Below, piece after piece: positions 1-6,164 of a stretch of 11,440 bases of DNA. A program made the translations under genes and the position numbers. The notes under the pieces were generated by a model. That model had not been told where the DNA came from, ran no database searches, and worked only from the letters and a program-made list of their open reading frames with translations. Within the stretch, counting starts at the first letter, position 1. Each line of letters opens with the position of its first letter. The stretch is from Pseudorhodobacter antarcticus (GTDB lineage Bacteria; Pseudomonadota; Alphaproteobacteria; Rhodobacterales; Rhodobacteraceae), in contig CAMDHB010000075.1 in assembly GCA_945897655.1 (NCBI GenBank), positions 1-11,440 on the forward strand, in the 5' to 3' direction.

Positions 1-71
1 CCCCCCCCGGGACCGGGGGTAACCGGGCGGATTGCCAGATTATAAAGGGTCAGGCCAAGGGAATAGGGCAT
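1..71 (-). CDS. Start of a probable 3-deoxy-D-manno-octulosonic acid (Kdo) transferase gene, 3' part outside window
   Basis: An open frame starts at the ATG on complement 71-69 and runs off the left edge after 23 codons, beginning MPYSLGLTLYNLAIR. It lies 11 bp after the DUF4170 stop on the same strand, so the two are probably co-transcribed. The start resembles, as I remember them, the N-termini of rhodobacterial WaaA/KdtA proteins, and a Kdo-transferase gene commonly follows DUF4170 in this group. That enzyme adds Kdo to lipid A precursor at the inner membrane. No catalytic residue is visible in so short a piece, so the function is inferred from context. There is no strong Shine-Dalgarno sequence, which would fit coupling to the upstream gene. 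The last visible bases on the coding strand are a run of eight G. Confidence 0.45.
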   Translation of the reverse strand, partial: MPYSLGLTLYNLAIRPVTPGPGG

Positions 72-82
72 GGCGCCGGGGA

Positions 83-325
83 TCAGGAGGACATCGCCTC
101 GGTTTCCGAAACCGGGCTCGCCTCTTCGCGCAGGCGGTGAATGTTGGCGATGAAATAGCGCATATGGGCGTTGTCGACGGTGCGCTGCGCCTCGGCCTTC
201 CAGGCGAGGAAGGCGGTATCATAGTTGGGATACATGCCGACGAGGTGGATTTTGGAGACATCACGGAAGACGTTCTTTTCGGGCGAGACAAGTTCGCCGC
301 CGAAGACGAGGTGCAGTTGGGACAT
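83..325 (-). CDS. DUF4170 domain-containing small protein
   Basis: This 80-residue protein begins MSQLHLVFGGEL and carries the stretches VFRDVSKIHLVGMYPNY and AHMRYFIANIHRL. These match my knowledge of the DUF4170 family, a short soluble alphaproteobacterial protein of unknown function, and the length is normal for it. There is no signal peptide or membrane segment, so it is probably cytoplasmic. The ATG at 325 has a GGAG about nine bases upstream on the coding strand. It is divergent from the serine hydrolase gene and is followed 11 bp later by the start of a probable Kdo-transferase gene, so it may sit at the head of a lipopolysaccharide-related unit. No function can be assigned from the sequence. 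Confidence 0.88.
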   Translation of the reverse strand: MSQLHLVFGGELVSPEKNVFRDVSKIHLVGMYPNYDTAFLAWKAEAQRTVDNAHMRYFIANIHRLREEASPVSETEAMSS

Positions 326-436
326 GGGGGAGGCTCCATCTAGGTTCGCGGTCTTGTAGTGGAAAAGGGGCGCAGGGGAAACTGGTTAAGCGGGCGGGAT
401 GGCGTTAGGGTGGGGCAAATGGCGGGAGGGGCGGAT

Positions 437-1507
437 ATGGCTATGGATGCGCGGTTGGACGCGGTGATCGAGGCGGCGCTGGGGGAGCGGATTGTGGGCT
501 GCGTGGTGCTGGTCGCCCAAGGGGGGCAGAGGGTGTACGCGCGGGCGGCTGGGTTGGCGGACCGCGAGGCGGGACGGGTGATGCAGGAGGATGCGGTGTT
601 CCGGCTGGCGTCGGTGACCAAGCCCATCGTGGCGGCCTGTGCGCTGCGGATGATGGATCTGGGGTTGTTGGGGTTGGATGATCCAGTGACGAAATATCTG
701 CCGGGGTTCAGGCCCATGGCGGCGGACGGGGTCGAACGGCCCATCCTGATCCGGCATTTGCTGAGCCACACCTCGGGGTTGGGGTATGAGGGGGCGGGGT
801 ATTATTCGCGCGGGTTGTCGGGGCCGCTGTTGGGGTTTGAGGAGAATATTGCCCGGATGGGCGAGGAGGTGCTGCTGTTTCCGCCGGGGACGGCCTGGCA
901 ATATGGCGTGTCGATTGACGTGCTGGGCGGGGTTCTGGCGGCGATCAATGGCAGTGATCTGGCAGGCGTGCTGGCGCGGTATGTCACGGGGCCCTTGGGG
1001 ATGGTGGATACGTTGTTTGGGGTCAGCGATGTGGCCCGGTTGGCGCAGCCCTATCAGGACGGGCCGCCGCCCCAGCGGATGGAGGGGGAGGTGACGGTTG
1101 TGGGCCGGGATGGTGGGGTGACGCCGTTTTCGGTGGGGCGGATCCTGGAGCCGCGTGCGCCGCAGTCGGGCGGGGCGGGGATGGCGGGGACGGCGGGGGA
1201 TGTGATGCGCCTGTTGGAGGCGCTGCGGGGGGAGTTCCTGTCGCCGGGGTTGCGGGATGCGGCCTTTGGCAACCAGATCGGCGATCTGCCGCGGTGGGAC
1301 AGCAAGCGGTTCGGTTATCTGGGCGCGATCACGGTCGAGGCGGGCGGGGCAATCCCGCTGGGCGCGGTCGATTGGGGCGGGGCCTGGGGGCATAACTGGA
1401 TCGTGGATCAGGCCACGGGCACGGTGATTGTGGTGTGCACCAACACGCTGTTTGAGGGCTGCAACGGGCCGTTCCGCGAAGAGGTGGCGGCGGCAGTGTT
1501 TGGCTGA
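437..1507 (+). CDS. Serine hydrolase of the beta-lactamase/penicillin-binding protein fold (PF00144), class C-like esterase family
   Basis: From the ATG at 437 the protein has 356 residues. The frame is open back to 359, but the start at 437 has GGGAGGGG at 424-431 at good spacing, and family-like sequence begins only after it. The visible motifs are S-V-T-K (Ser59 nucleophile, Lys62), the family stretch HLLSHTSGL near residues 107-115, a second motif Y-G-V-S with Tyr156, and W-G-G-A-W-G-H-N near the C-terminus. Such proteins act as esterases, peptidases or weak beta-lactamases; the Y-x-V-S form of motif 2 is more typical of the esterase-like members than of true AmpC enzymes (Y-x-N). No signal peptide is visible, which argues for a cytoplasmic esterase-like role rather than antibiotic resistance. 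The substrate is unknown. It stands alone between a divergent gene and a 334-bp gap. Confidence 0.88.
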   Translation: MAMDARLDAVIEAALGERIVGCVVLVAQGGQRVYARAAGLADREAGRVMQEDAVFRLASVTKPIVAACALRMMDLGLLGLDDPVTKYLPGFRPMAADGVERPILIRHLLSHTSGLGYEGAGYYSRGLSGPLLGFEENIARMGEEVLLFPPGTAWQYGVSIDVLGGVLAAINGSDLAGVLARYVTGPLGMVDTLFGVSDVARLAQPYQDGPPPQRMEGEVTVVGRDGGVTPFSVGRILEPRAPQSGGAGMAGTAGDVMRLLEALRGEFLSPGLRDAAFGNQIGDLPRWDSKRFGYLGAITVEAGGAIPLGAVDWGGAWGHNWIVDQATGTVIVVCTNTLFEGCNGPFREEVAAAVFG

Positions 1508-1509
1508 AA

Positions 1510-1522
1510 CCGGTTGAACCGG
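1510..1522. repeat. 13-bp palindrome (CCGGTT-G-AACCGG) after the serine hydrolase stop
   Basis: Six bases of perfect symmetry flank a single G, starting two bases after the hydrolase stop codon. It could be a protein-binding dyad or a weak transcript end. The loop is too short and the T-run absent for a classical intrinsic terminator. Confidence 0.3.
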
Positions 1523-1565
1523 GCCGGAGCCAGTGTGTGCTTGCCACATTTGAGCGGACAGGCAT

Positions 1566-1697
1566 ATGGGCAACACGCGTATCAGCACGGTGGCGACAGC
1601 GGGCGGTGCGATCGGGACGGCGGGCGATAGGCTGACGGTTCCGTCCAGCGGGGTCATCGTCAACCCGGGAGAGGATGGCTGTAGATGCCAAGCCTGA
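1566..1697 (+). pseudogene. Decayed duplicate of the N-terminus of the downstream RTX/beta-helix protein (43 codons)
   Basis: The ATG at 1566 opens a 43-codon frame ending in TGA at 1695-1697. With one or two small gaps it aligns with the first 32 residues of the protein starting at 1842: both read M-x-N-T-x-I, then T, then G, I and G-T, then D-x-L-T-V, then G-x-I-V-N, with about 15 identities over 33 positions by eye. After I-V-N the frame diverges and stops. The codons mostly match only at these shared positions, so the copy is old or came from a paralog. It could be the remnant of a related adhesin gene, the end point of a rearrangement, or less likely a real short peptide gene. There is only a weak purine stretch upstream as a ribosome-binding site. 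Confidence 0.5.
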
Positions 1698-1777
1698 GGA
1701 TGCAACCCCGCCTCCTAAAGAGGGTCGTTACATCCATTTGATACAATTGACTTTCTTCCTGAACGCCGTTGTTGGTC

Positions 1778-1805
1778 GCACCTGCGCGCGAGGCGCCACA
1801 GGTGC
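1778..1805. promoter_or_regulatory. Dyad GCACCTG/CAGGTGC upstream of the RTX gene
   Basis: GCACCTG at 1778-1784 and CAGGTGC at 1799-1805 are perfect inverted repeats with a 14-bp spacer; inside the spacer GCGC at 1786-1789 and 1793-1796 can extend the stem around a three-base loop. The element ends 36 bp before the RTX start codon. It could be an operator for a dimeric regulator or a structured 5' leader. No regulator is encoded nearby to decide between these. Confidence 0.35.
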
Positions 1806-1841
1806 CGAATTCTCGTCACTTTGTTGATCGAGGATTAAGAC

Positions 1842-3623
1842 ATGACGAACACTGTTATCAATATCGACACCATTGATGGCGTAATCCTGGGCACTGACGA
1901 CAGCCTGACGGTGCTGACGAACGGCAGCATCGTAAACCAGTCTGCGACCATCGATGGGTCGTCCAACTCCGGGGGATCGGTTGCGATCCAGGGCTATGTC
2001 GATGTCGGGGGGATTTGGCTTGCCGCGCAGGGCTCGGTTTCCATCGGGGCAACCGGGACCTTTGTTGGGCATGACGAAGTTGCGATCGTTTTGGGTGCAA
2101 ACGACACGTTGGACCAGTTCAACGGCCTGAATAGCTTGTTGAACGAAGGCACCATCCGGTCGACCCAAAATGGGATCGAGGTTTATGGCAACTCCAACAG
2201 CCTGATCAATTCGGGGAGGATCATCGCAGCGGAAACGGCGATTACGACCCATTTGGACCTGATCTCTGCGACAGGCTCGGCCATTTTCAACAGCGGGATG
2301 ATCCTGTCGAGCTTCGGTTCCGCGGCCCGATTGCAGAATGACAGTGATACTCTGACAAACAGCGGCTCGCTGCTCTCATCATCAAGTTTGGCGGTCACCC
2401 TGGAGGGCGACTACCAAAACATCGTCAACACAGGCATGATCCAGGGCCGGACCAGCGCGATCGAGGTGTCCGGCGCGGGATGCTTCGTTTTTAACGAAGG
2501 TGACATCATCACGTCAAAGGGTTTTTTCGGTTCCCCTGATGGCTCAAGTGCGATCAAATTTACCGACACCAGCGACGTCGGCAGCGTAAGCAATAGCGGC
2601 CTGATCCACGCCTCCGTTGCGGGCATTGAGGCAATTACTGACTCTATACTCTTTGTCACCAACAGCGGCACTATTGAAGGTGTTGCTTTCGGCATCGTCA
2701 CTGGTGTCGGCTTTGGCAGGAGCGTTGGTGCGGCCGGAAACACCGCCATCGTAAATTCCGGGACCATTTCGGGGTTTTACGCTTCATTGCTGTTGGGCGA
2801 TGGGGACGACTATGTCCTCAACACCGGAGTGCTGGACGGCGCTGTCATGCTTGGGGCAGGCAATGACAGGATCGACACGCGTCACGGGACGATCAGCGGC
2901 ACATCGCTCGTCGCCGGTGTTGACGGGGAAATCCTGGGGGGCGATGGCAGCGATACCTATCTGATTGGGGATGCCAGCATTATGTTGGTGGAGGAGGTCG
3001 GCGTTGTTGGGGACGAGGATACAGTCGGATCTACCGTGTCTTACCAGTTGGGCGACAATTTCGAGGTCCTGACGTTGATGGGTCACCAATCGATCGACGG
3101 GACAGGCAATGTGGCGGCCAATACGATCAATGGCAATTCCGGCGACAACCGTCTTTCCGGGCGGGTTGGCGCAGACAGGCTTGTTGGTGCGTCGGGCGAT
3201 GACCTTTTGCTGGGCGGGCGGGGAAATGACAAACTCATTGGCGGACATGGTGACGATTCCCTGATTGGCGGCGAGCAAAAAGACAAGATGGGCGGTGGCG
3301 AGGGTTTTGACTGTTTCATCTTTCAGTCTGCCAGCAACACGGGCAACACCGAAGCCACAGCCGATGTGATCTTTGATTTTGTGTCAGGCAGCGATGTTAT
3401 CGATCTCAGTCTTATCGACGCCATCACCACCAACGTTTCGGGCAACGAGGGCTTTACCTTCATCGGGTCCGAGAGCTTCTCGGGCGTGGCAGGGCAACTG
3501 TGCTATGTTGCCTTGAGCCCAAACACGCTGGTCCAGTTCGACCTGGATGGCGATTCCGTTGCAGATGGGATCATCGTGCTGAATGGGATCATCACGCTCG
3601 TCGATGCGGACTTCGCGCTGTAG
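1842..3623 (+). CDS. RTX-type calcium-binding secreted protein with N-terminal beta-helix-like NSG repeats
   Basis: The protein has 593 residues; its ATG is preceded by GAGG at 1830-1833. Residues 1-350 carry about ten N-[S/T/E]-G-x-[I/L] repeats (Asn at about 101, 123, 150, 173, 196, 218, 251, 274, 305, 327), mostly 22-23 residues apart, as in right-handed beta-helix or hemagglutinin-like surface proteins. Isolated RTX-like turns appear at 317-350. A block of GGxGxD nonapeptides, the calcium-binding roll, spans about 431-493. Residues 495-593 resemble the serralysin (peptidase M10) C-terminal domain, ending D-A-D-F-A-L, the kind of end recognised by type 1 secretion. No protease motif and no Sec signal are present. 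It is probably exported in one step by a TolC-dependent ABC exporter encoded elsewhere, to act as an adhesin or surface-layer component. Cysteines at 214, 491 and 554 are odd for this class. Its strand composition is flatter than that of its neighbours. Confidence 0.85.
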   Translation: MTNTVINIDTIDGVILGTDDSLTVLTNGSIVNQSATIDGSSNSGGSVAIQGYVDVGGIWLAAQGSVSIGATGTFVGHDEVAIVLGANDTLDQFNGLNSLLNEGTIRSTQNGIEVYGNSNSLINSGRIIAAETAITTHLDLISATGSAIFNSGMILSSFGSAARLQNDSDTLTNSGSLLSSSSLAVTLEGDYQNIVNTGMIQGRTSAIEVSGAGCFVFNEGDIITSKGFFGSPDGSSAIKFTDTSDVGSVSNSGLIHASVAGIEAITDSILFVTNSGTIEGVAFGIVTGVGFGRSVGAAGNTAIVNSGTISGFYASLLLGDGDDYVLNTGVLDGAVMLGAGNDRIDTRHGTISGTSLVAGVDGEILGGDGSDTYLIGDASIMLVEEVGVVGDEDTVGSTVSYQLGDNFEVLTLMGHQSIDGTGNVAANTINGNSGDNRLSGRVGADRLVGASGDDLLLGGRGNDKLIGGHGDDSLIGGEQKDKMGGGEGFDCFIFQSASNTGNTEATADVIFDFVSGSDVIDLSLIDAITTNVSGNEGFTFIGSESFSGVAGQLCYVALSPNTLVQFDLDGDSVADGIIVLNGIITLVDADFAL

Positions 3624-3639
3624 GCCAGCGACTTGTTTG

Positions 3640-3670
3640 CCCCGCGGCCAATCAGCCGCGGGGAGATTTT
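3640..3670 (+). terminator. Intrinsic-type terminator after the RTX gene
   Basis: A perfect 9-bp stem, CCCCGCGGC (3640-3648) with GCCGCGGGG (3655-3663), closes a six-base loop and is followed by AGATTTT. It begins 16 bp after the RTX stop codon. The short T-run makes it a moderately strong terminator and separates the RTX gene from the helicase leader. Confidence 0.75.
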
Positions 3671-3678
3671 CAGGCTGT

Positions 3679-3714
3679 ACAGAGGCTGCCTTTGGCTGTA
3701 GGGCACTCCTCTGT
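3679..3714 (+). promoter_or_regulatory. Stem-loop in the leader of the DEAD-box helicase gene
   Basis: ACAGAGG (3679-3685) pairs perfectly with CCTCTGT (3708-3714), and TGCC (3687-3690) pairs with GGCA (3702-3705), leaving an 11-base loop. No T-run follows, so it is not an ordinary terminator. It lies about 110 bp upstream of the helicase start. Cold-shock helicase genes of the csdA/deaD type often have long structured leaders, so a 5'-UTR control element is possible. It is only relevant to the mRNA if transcription starts before it, and no promoter could be placed with confidence. Confidence 0.35.
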
Positions 3715-3825
3715 CGGCCCAAGAATTCCGGGGCATGCGGGCGAGGAGGCCTGCGATGCGAAGGGGAATGAGGTGCCGTTGGCTTGGTACTTCATAGGGC
3801 TGCGGCCCCCCGTTCAGGAAACGAC

Positions 3826-6150
3826 ATGACCGATATTCAAATCGCGGCCCCTTTGGCTGCGGCTCTCGCATCCAAGGGATACGAGACCATGACCCCCGTG
3901 CAAAACGCCATGCTGGCCGCCGATGTGGCGGGGCGTGACCTGCTGGTTTCGGCCCAGACCGGGTCGGGCAAGACGGTTGCCTTTGGCATCGCCATTGCGG
4001 ACGAATTGCTGCAGGGCGCGGATCAGCTTTTGTATGCCGACAGCCCGATGGCCTTGGTGATTGCGCCGACGCGAGAGTTGGCGTTGCAGGTCGCGCGGGA
4101 GTTGGATTGGCTTTATTCCGGCGCGTCGGCCAAGATTGCGACCTGTGTGGGTGGCATGGATTACCGGACCGAAAAGCGGGCGCTGGACCGGGGTGCGCAT
4201 ATCGTTGTGGGCACGCCGGGGCGTTTGCGTGACCATATCGAGCGGTCGAGCCTGGACATGACGGGCATTCGCGCCGTTGTGCTGGACGAGGCGGATGAGA
4301 TGCTGGATCTGGGCTTCCGCGAGGATCTGGAGTTCATTCTGGGCACGGCTCCGGCCGAACGCCGCACGCTGATGTTTTCGGCAACGGTGCCGAAAGAGAT
4401 TGCCGCCTTGGCCAAGGATTTCCAGCGCGATGCCTTGCGCATTCAGACGCAGGGTGAGGCGCGGCAGCATGTGGACATCGAATACCGCGCCCTTTCGGTG
4501 GCGGCGCGTGACCGGGAACATGCGATCTTTAACCTGCTGCGGTTTTACGAAAGCCAAGCCGCCATCGTGTTTTGCAAGACGCGGGCGAATGTCAGCCATC
4601 TGTTTGCCCGGATGAGCAACCGGGGGTTCCAGGCGGTTGCCCTGTCGGGCGAGTTGTCGCAGGCCGAGCGGACGCATGCGTTGCAGGCGCTGCGCGACGG
4701 TCGGGCGCGGGTGTGCATTGCGACGGATGTGGCGGCGCGGGGGATTGACTTGCCGGGGTTGGATCTGGTGATCCACGCGGATTTGCCTTCGAATTCGGAA
4801 ACCTTGCTGCACCGGTCGGGCCGCACGGGGCGGGCTGGCAAAAAGGGTGTTTCGGCGCTGATCGTGGTGCCGGCCGAGTTCAAGAAGGCGCAAAGGTTGC
4901 TGCAGGGCGCCAAGCTGATTGCGACCTGGGACAAGCCGCCGTCGGCGGATGAGGTGCAGGAGCGGGATGATTTGCGCCTGCTGGATCACCCGATGCTGAA
5001 CGCCGATGTCAGCGACGAAGGCGATCTGGCTGCCAACCTGCTGGAACGCTATGGTGCCGAGCAGATTGCCGGGGCCTTCATCAAGATGTGGCGGGATGGG
5101 CGTTCGGCGCCCGAAGTTCTGTCGGACAATCTGGCGGTGCCGGAACGGTCTGCGCCGCGTGAGCGGGGGGAGTTCGGGCCATCGATCTGGTTCCAGCTGT
5201 CGGTTGGGCGGTCGGGTCGGGCCGAGGCGCGGTGGCTGTTGCCCAAGATTTGTGAGGCGGGTGGCATCACCAAGGACGGCATTGGTGCTATCCGGGTGCA
5301 AGAAGACCGCACGTTCGTGCAGATCCTGACGGCGCAGGCGGGCAAGTTCGGCGAAGGGGTGGAGTTGGAAAGCGGCGTCACCATGACCAAGCTGGACGGC
5401 GAGCCCGATATGGACCGGCCTGAGCGTTTGGTGAAGCCGCCAGCCAAGACCTATAAGACCCCTGCCCCGCGCGCCGTGCGCGAGGAGGCAGAGGCAGCCC
5501 CGGTGGAGCGTCGGGAAAAGCCGGTCTACACACCGAAACCGCCGCGTCTGGTGGAGGAGGATGCCCCGGTGGCCGAGGCGGTGGAACGCAAGGCCTATGT
5601 CAAGCGCGATGCGCCTGAGAAAAAGCCCTATGCGCCCCGCGATGAGGCCGAGAAGAAGCCCTATGCCCCGCGTGAGGCGGCTGAGAAGAAGCCCTATGCT
5701 CCGCGTGATGCTGCTGAGAAAAAGCCCTACGCCACGCGCGGAGCGGGCGAGAAGGCCCCCTATTCGAAAGACGGCGAGCGCAAGCCCTATGTCAAGCGCG
5801 ACGATGCCAAGCCCTATGCCCCCAAGGCGGATGGCGCCAAGCCCTATGTCAAGCGCGACAGTGACAAGCCCTATGCCGCCAAGACCGATGCGCCGCGCAA
5901 GCCCTATGTGAAGCGGGATGCGCCTGCCGATGCGGCCCCGAAGCCGCGTTGGGATGCCAAGCCTGAAGGGTTCAAACCGCGTTCGGCTGGCTTCAAATCG
6001 CATGGTGGCAGCCCGGACAAACCGGGCCGTGCGACTGGGTTCAAGTCGCATGGGGCCGAGGGCAAGAGCTTTGCCAAGCCGAAACCGGCAGCCCCCAAGG
6101 TGGATGCCAAGGACACCTCCAAGCGGTTCGTGCCGCCGAAGAAGAAATAG
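3826..6150 (+). CDS. DEAD-box ATP-dependent RNA helicase with DbpA-like RNA-binding domain and long basic repeat tail
   Basis: From the ATG at 3826, with AGGAA just upstream, the protein has 774 residues; an in-frame TTG at 3784 is a less likely start. All core helicase motifs are present: Q motif (about 19-26), AQTGSGKT (43-50), PTRELALQ, TPGR, DEAD (154-157), SAT (185-187), ATDVAARGID and HRSGRTGR (329-336). Residues about 450-530 match the DbpA/CsdA C-terminal RNA-binding fold (FQLSVGRSGRAEARWLLPKI, then GIGAIRV). The remainder is a disordered, lysine- and proline-rich tail with 11-residue units of the type E-K-K-P-Y-A-P-R (from about 598) and two GFKSHG copies, ending in PPKKK. It should remodel RNA in ribosome assembly or mRNA decay in the cytoplasm, in the manner of CsdA/DeaD. 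It ends 11 bp before the stop of a convergent gene. The tail is longer than in the E. coli homologues. Confidence 0.95.
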   Translation: MTDIQIAAPLAAALASKGYETMTPVQNAMLAADVAGRDLLVSAQTGSGKTVAFGIAIADELLQGADQLLYADSPMALVIAPTRELALQVARELDWLYSGASAKIATCVGGMDYRTEKRALDRGAHIVVGTPGRLRDHIERSSLDMTGIRAVVLDEADEMLDLGFREDLEFILGTAPAERRTLMFSATVPKEIAALAKDFQRDALRIQTQGEARQHVDIEYRALSVAARDREHAIFNLLRFYESQAAIVFCKTRANVSHLFARMSNRGFQAVALSGELSQAERTHALQALRDGRARVCIATDVAARGIDLPGLDLVIHADLPSNSETLLHRSGRTGRAGKKGVSALIVVPAEFKKAQRLLQGAKLIATWDKPPSADEVQERDDLRLLDHPMLNADVSDEGDLAANLLERYGAEQIAGAFIKMWRDGRSAPEVLSDNLAVPERSAPRERGEFGPSIWFQLSVGRSGRAEARWLLPKICEAGGITKDGIGAIRVQEDRTFVQILTAQAGKFGEGVELESGVTMTKLDGEPDMDRPERLVKPPAKTYKTPAPRAVREEAEAAPVERREKPVYTPKPPRLVEEDAPVAEAVERKAYVKRDAPEKKPYAPRDEAEKKPYAPREAAEKKPYAPRDAAEKKPYATRGAGEKAPYSKDGERKPYVKRDDAKPYAPKADGAKPYVKRDSDKPYAAKTDAPRKPYVKRDAPADAAPKPRWDAKPEGFKPRSAGFKSHGGSPDKPGRATGFKSHGAEGKSFAKPKPAAPKVDAKDTSKRFVPPKKK
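5617..5748 (+). repeat. Four 33-bp tandem repeats inside the helicase gene
   Basis: GAG codons at 5617, 5650, 5683, 5716 and 5749 mark successive 33-bp units, each coding E-K-K-P-Y-A-x-R plus three more residues. More degenerate K-P-Y-[VA] units continue to about 5930 with irregular spacing. The units differ mainly at third positions, which suggests an older in-frame expansion held by selection on the protein tail. Confidence 0.85.
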
Positions 6151-6164
6151 TGAACGGGCGTTCA
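6151..6164. terminator. Small hairpin between the convergent helicase and phosphatase genes
   Basis: TGAAC (6151-6155) and GTTCA (6160-6164) form a 5-bp stem over a four-base loop exactly in the 11-bp gap, and the stem takes in the phosphatase stop codon. On the minus strand a T-rich stretch (CTATTTCTTC) follows it. It may be a weak bidirectional transcript end; the stem is short. Confidence 0.3.

Larger units (their letters stand above)
1508..1841. other. 334-bp gene-poor interval between the serine hydrolase and the RTX gene
   Basis: This stretch holds three things described separately: a short palindrome just after the hydrolase stop, a 43-codon frame resembling the N-terminus of the following gene, and a dyad before the RTX start. 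The section 1698-1775 is richer in A and T than its surroundings and contains TTGATA (1738-1743) and TTGACT (1747-1752), which could be -35 elements, but neither has a convincing -10 hexamer at 16-18 bp. A promoter for the RTX gene most likely lies here, but I cannot place it. No other gene is visible on either strand; longer antisense frames here are extensions of shadow frames. Confidence 0.5.

Noticed and set aside
359..436. Upstream extension of the serine hydrolase to the ATG at 359
   Set aside because: The added 26 residues are Gly/Arg-rich and unlike the family, and the ATG at 437 has a much better ribosome-binding site.
437..1507. A beta-lactamase resistance gene
   Set aside because: The S-x-x-K fold motif is shared with many esterases; motif 2 is Y-G-V-S rather than Y-x-N and no export signal is present, so resistance cannot be claimed.
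386..1705. A 439-codon frame antisense to the serine hydrolase
   Set aside because: Its product is Pro/Arg/His-rich without recognisable motifs, whereas the plus strand encodes all catalytic motifs of the hydrolase.
2784..3278. A 164-codon minus-strand frame within the RTX gene
   Set aside because: It is a shadow of the glycine/aspartate repeat region and has no ribosome-binding site or known domain.
3784..3825. TTG start for the helicase 14 codons before the ATG
   Set aside because: The extra residues do not resemble helicase N-termini, while the ATG at 3826 follows AGGAA and leads directly into the Q-motif region.
5617..5930. Regularly spaced repeats that could suggest a CRISPR array or noncoding satellite
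   Set aside because: The repeats are contiguous without unique spacers, keep a multiple of three, and lie wholly inside the helicase reading frame.
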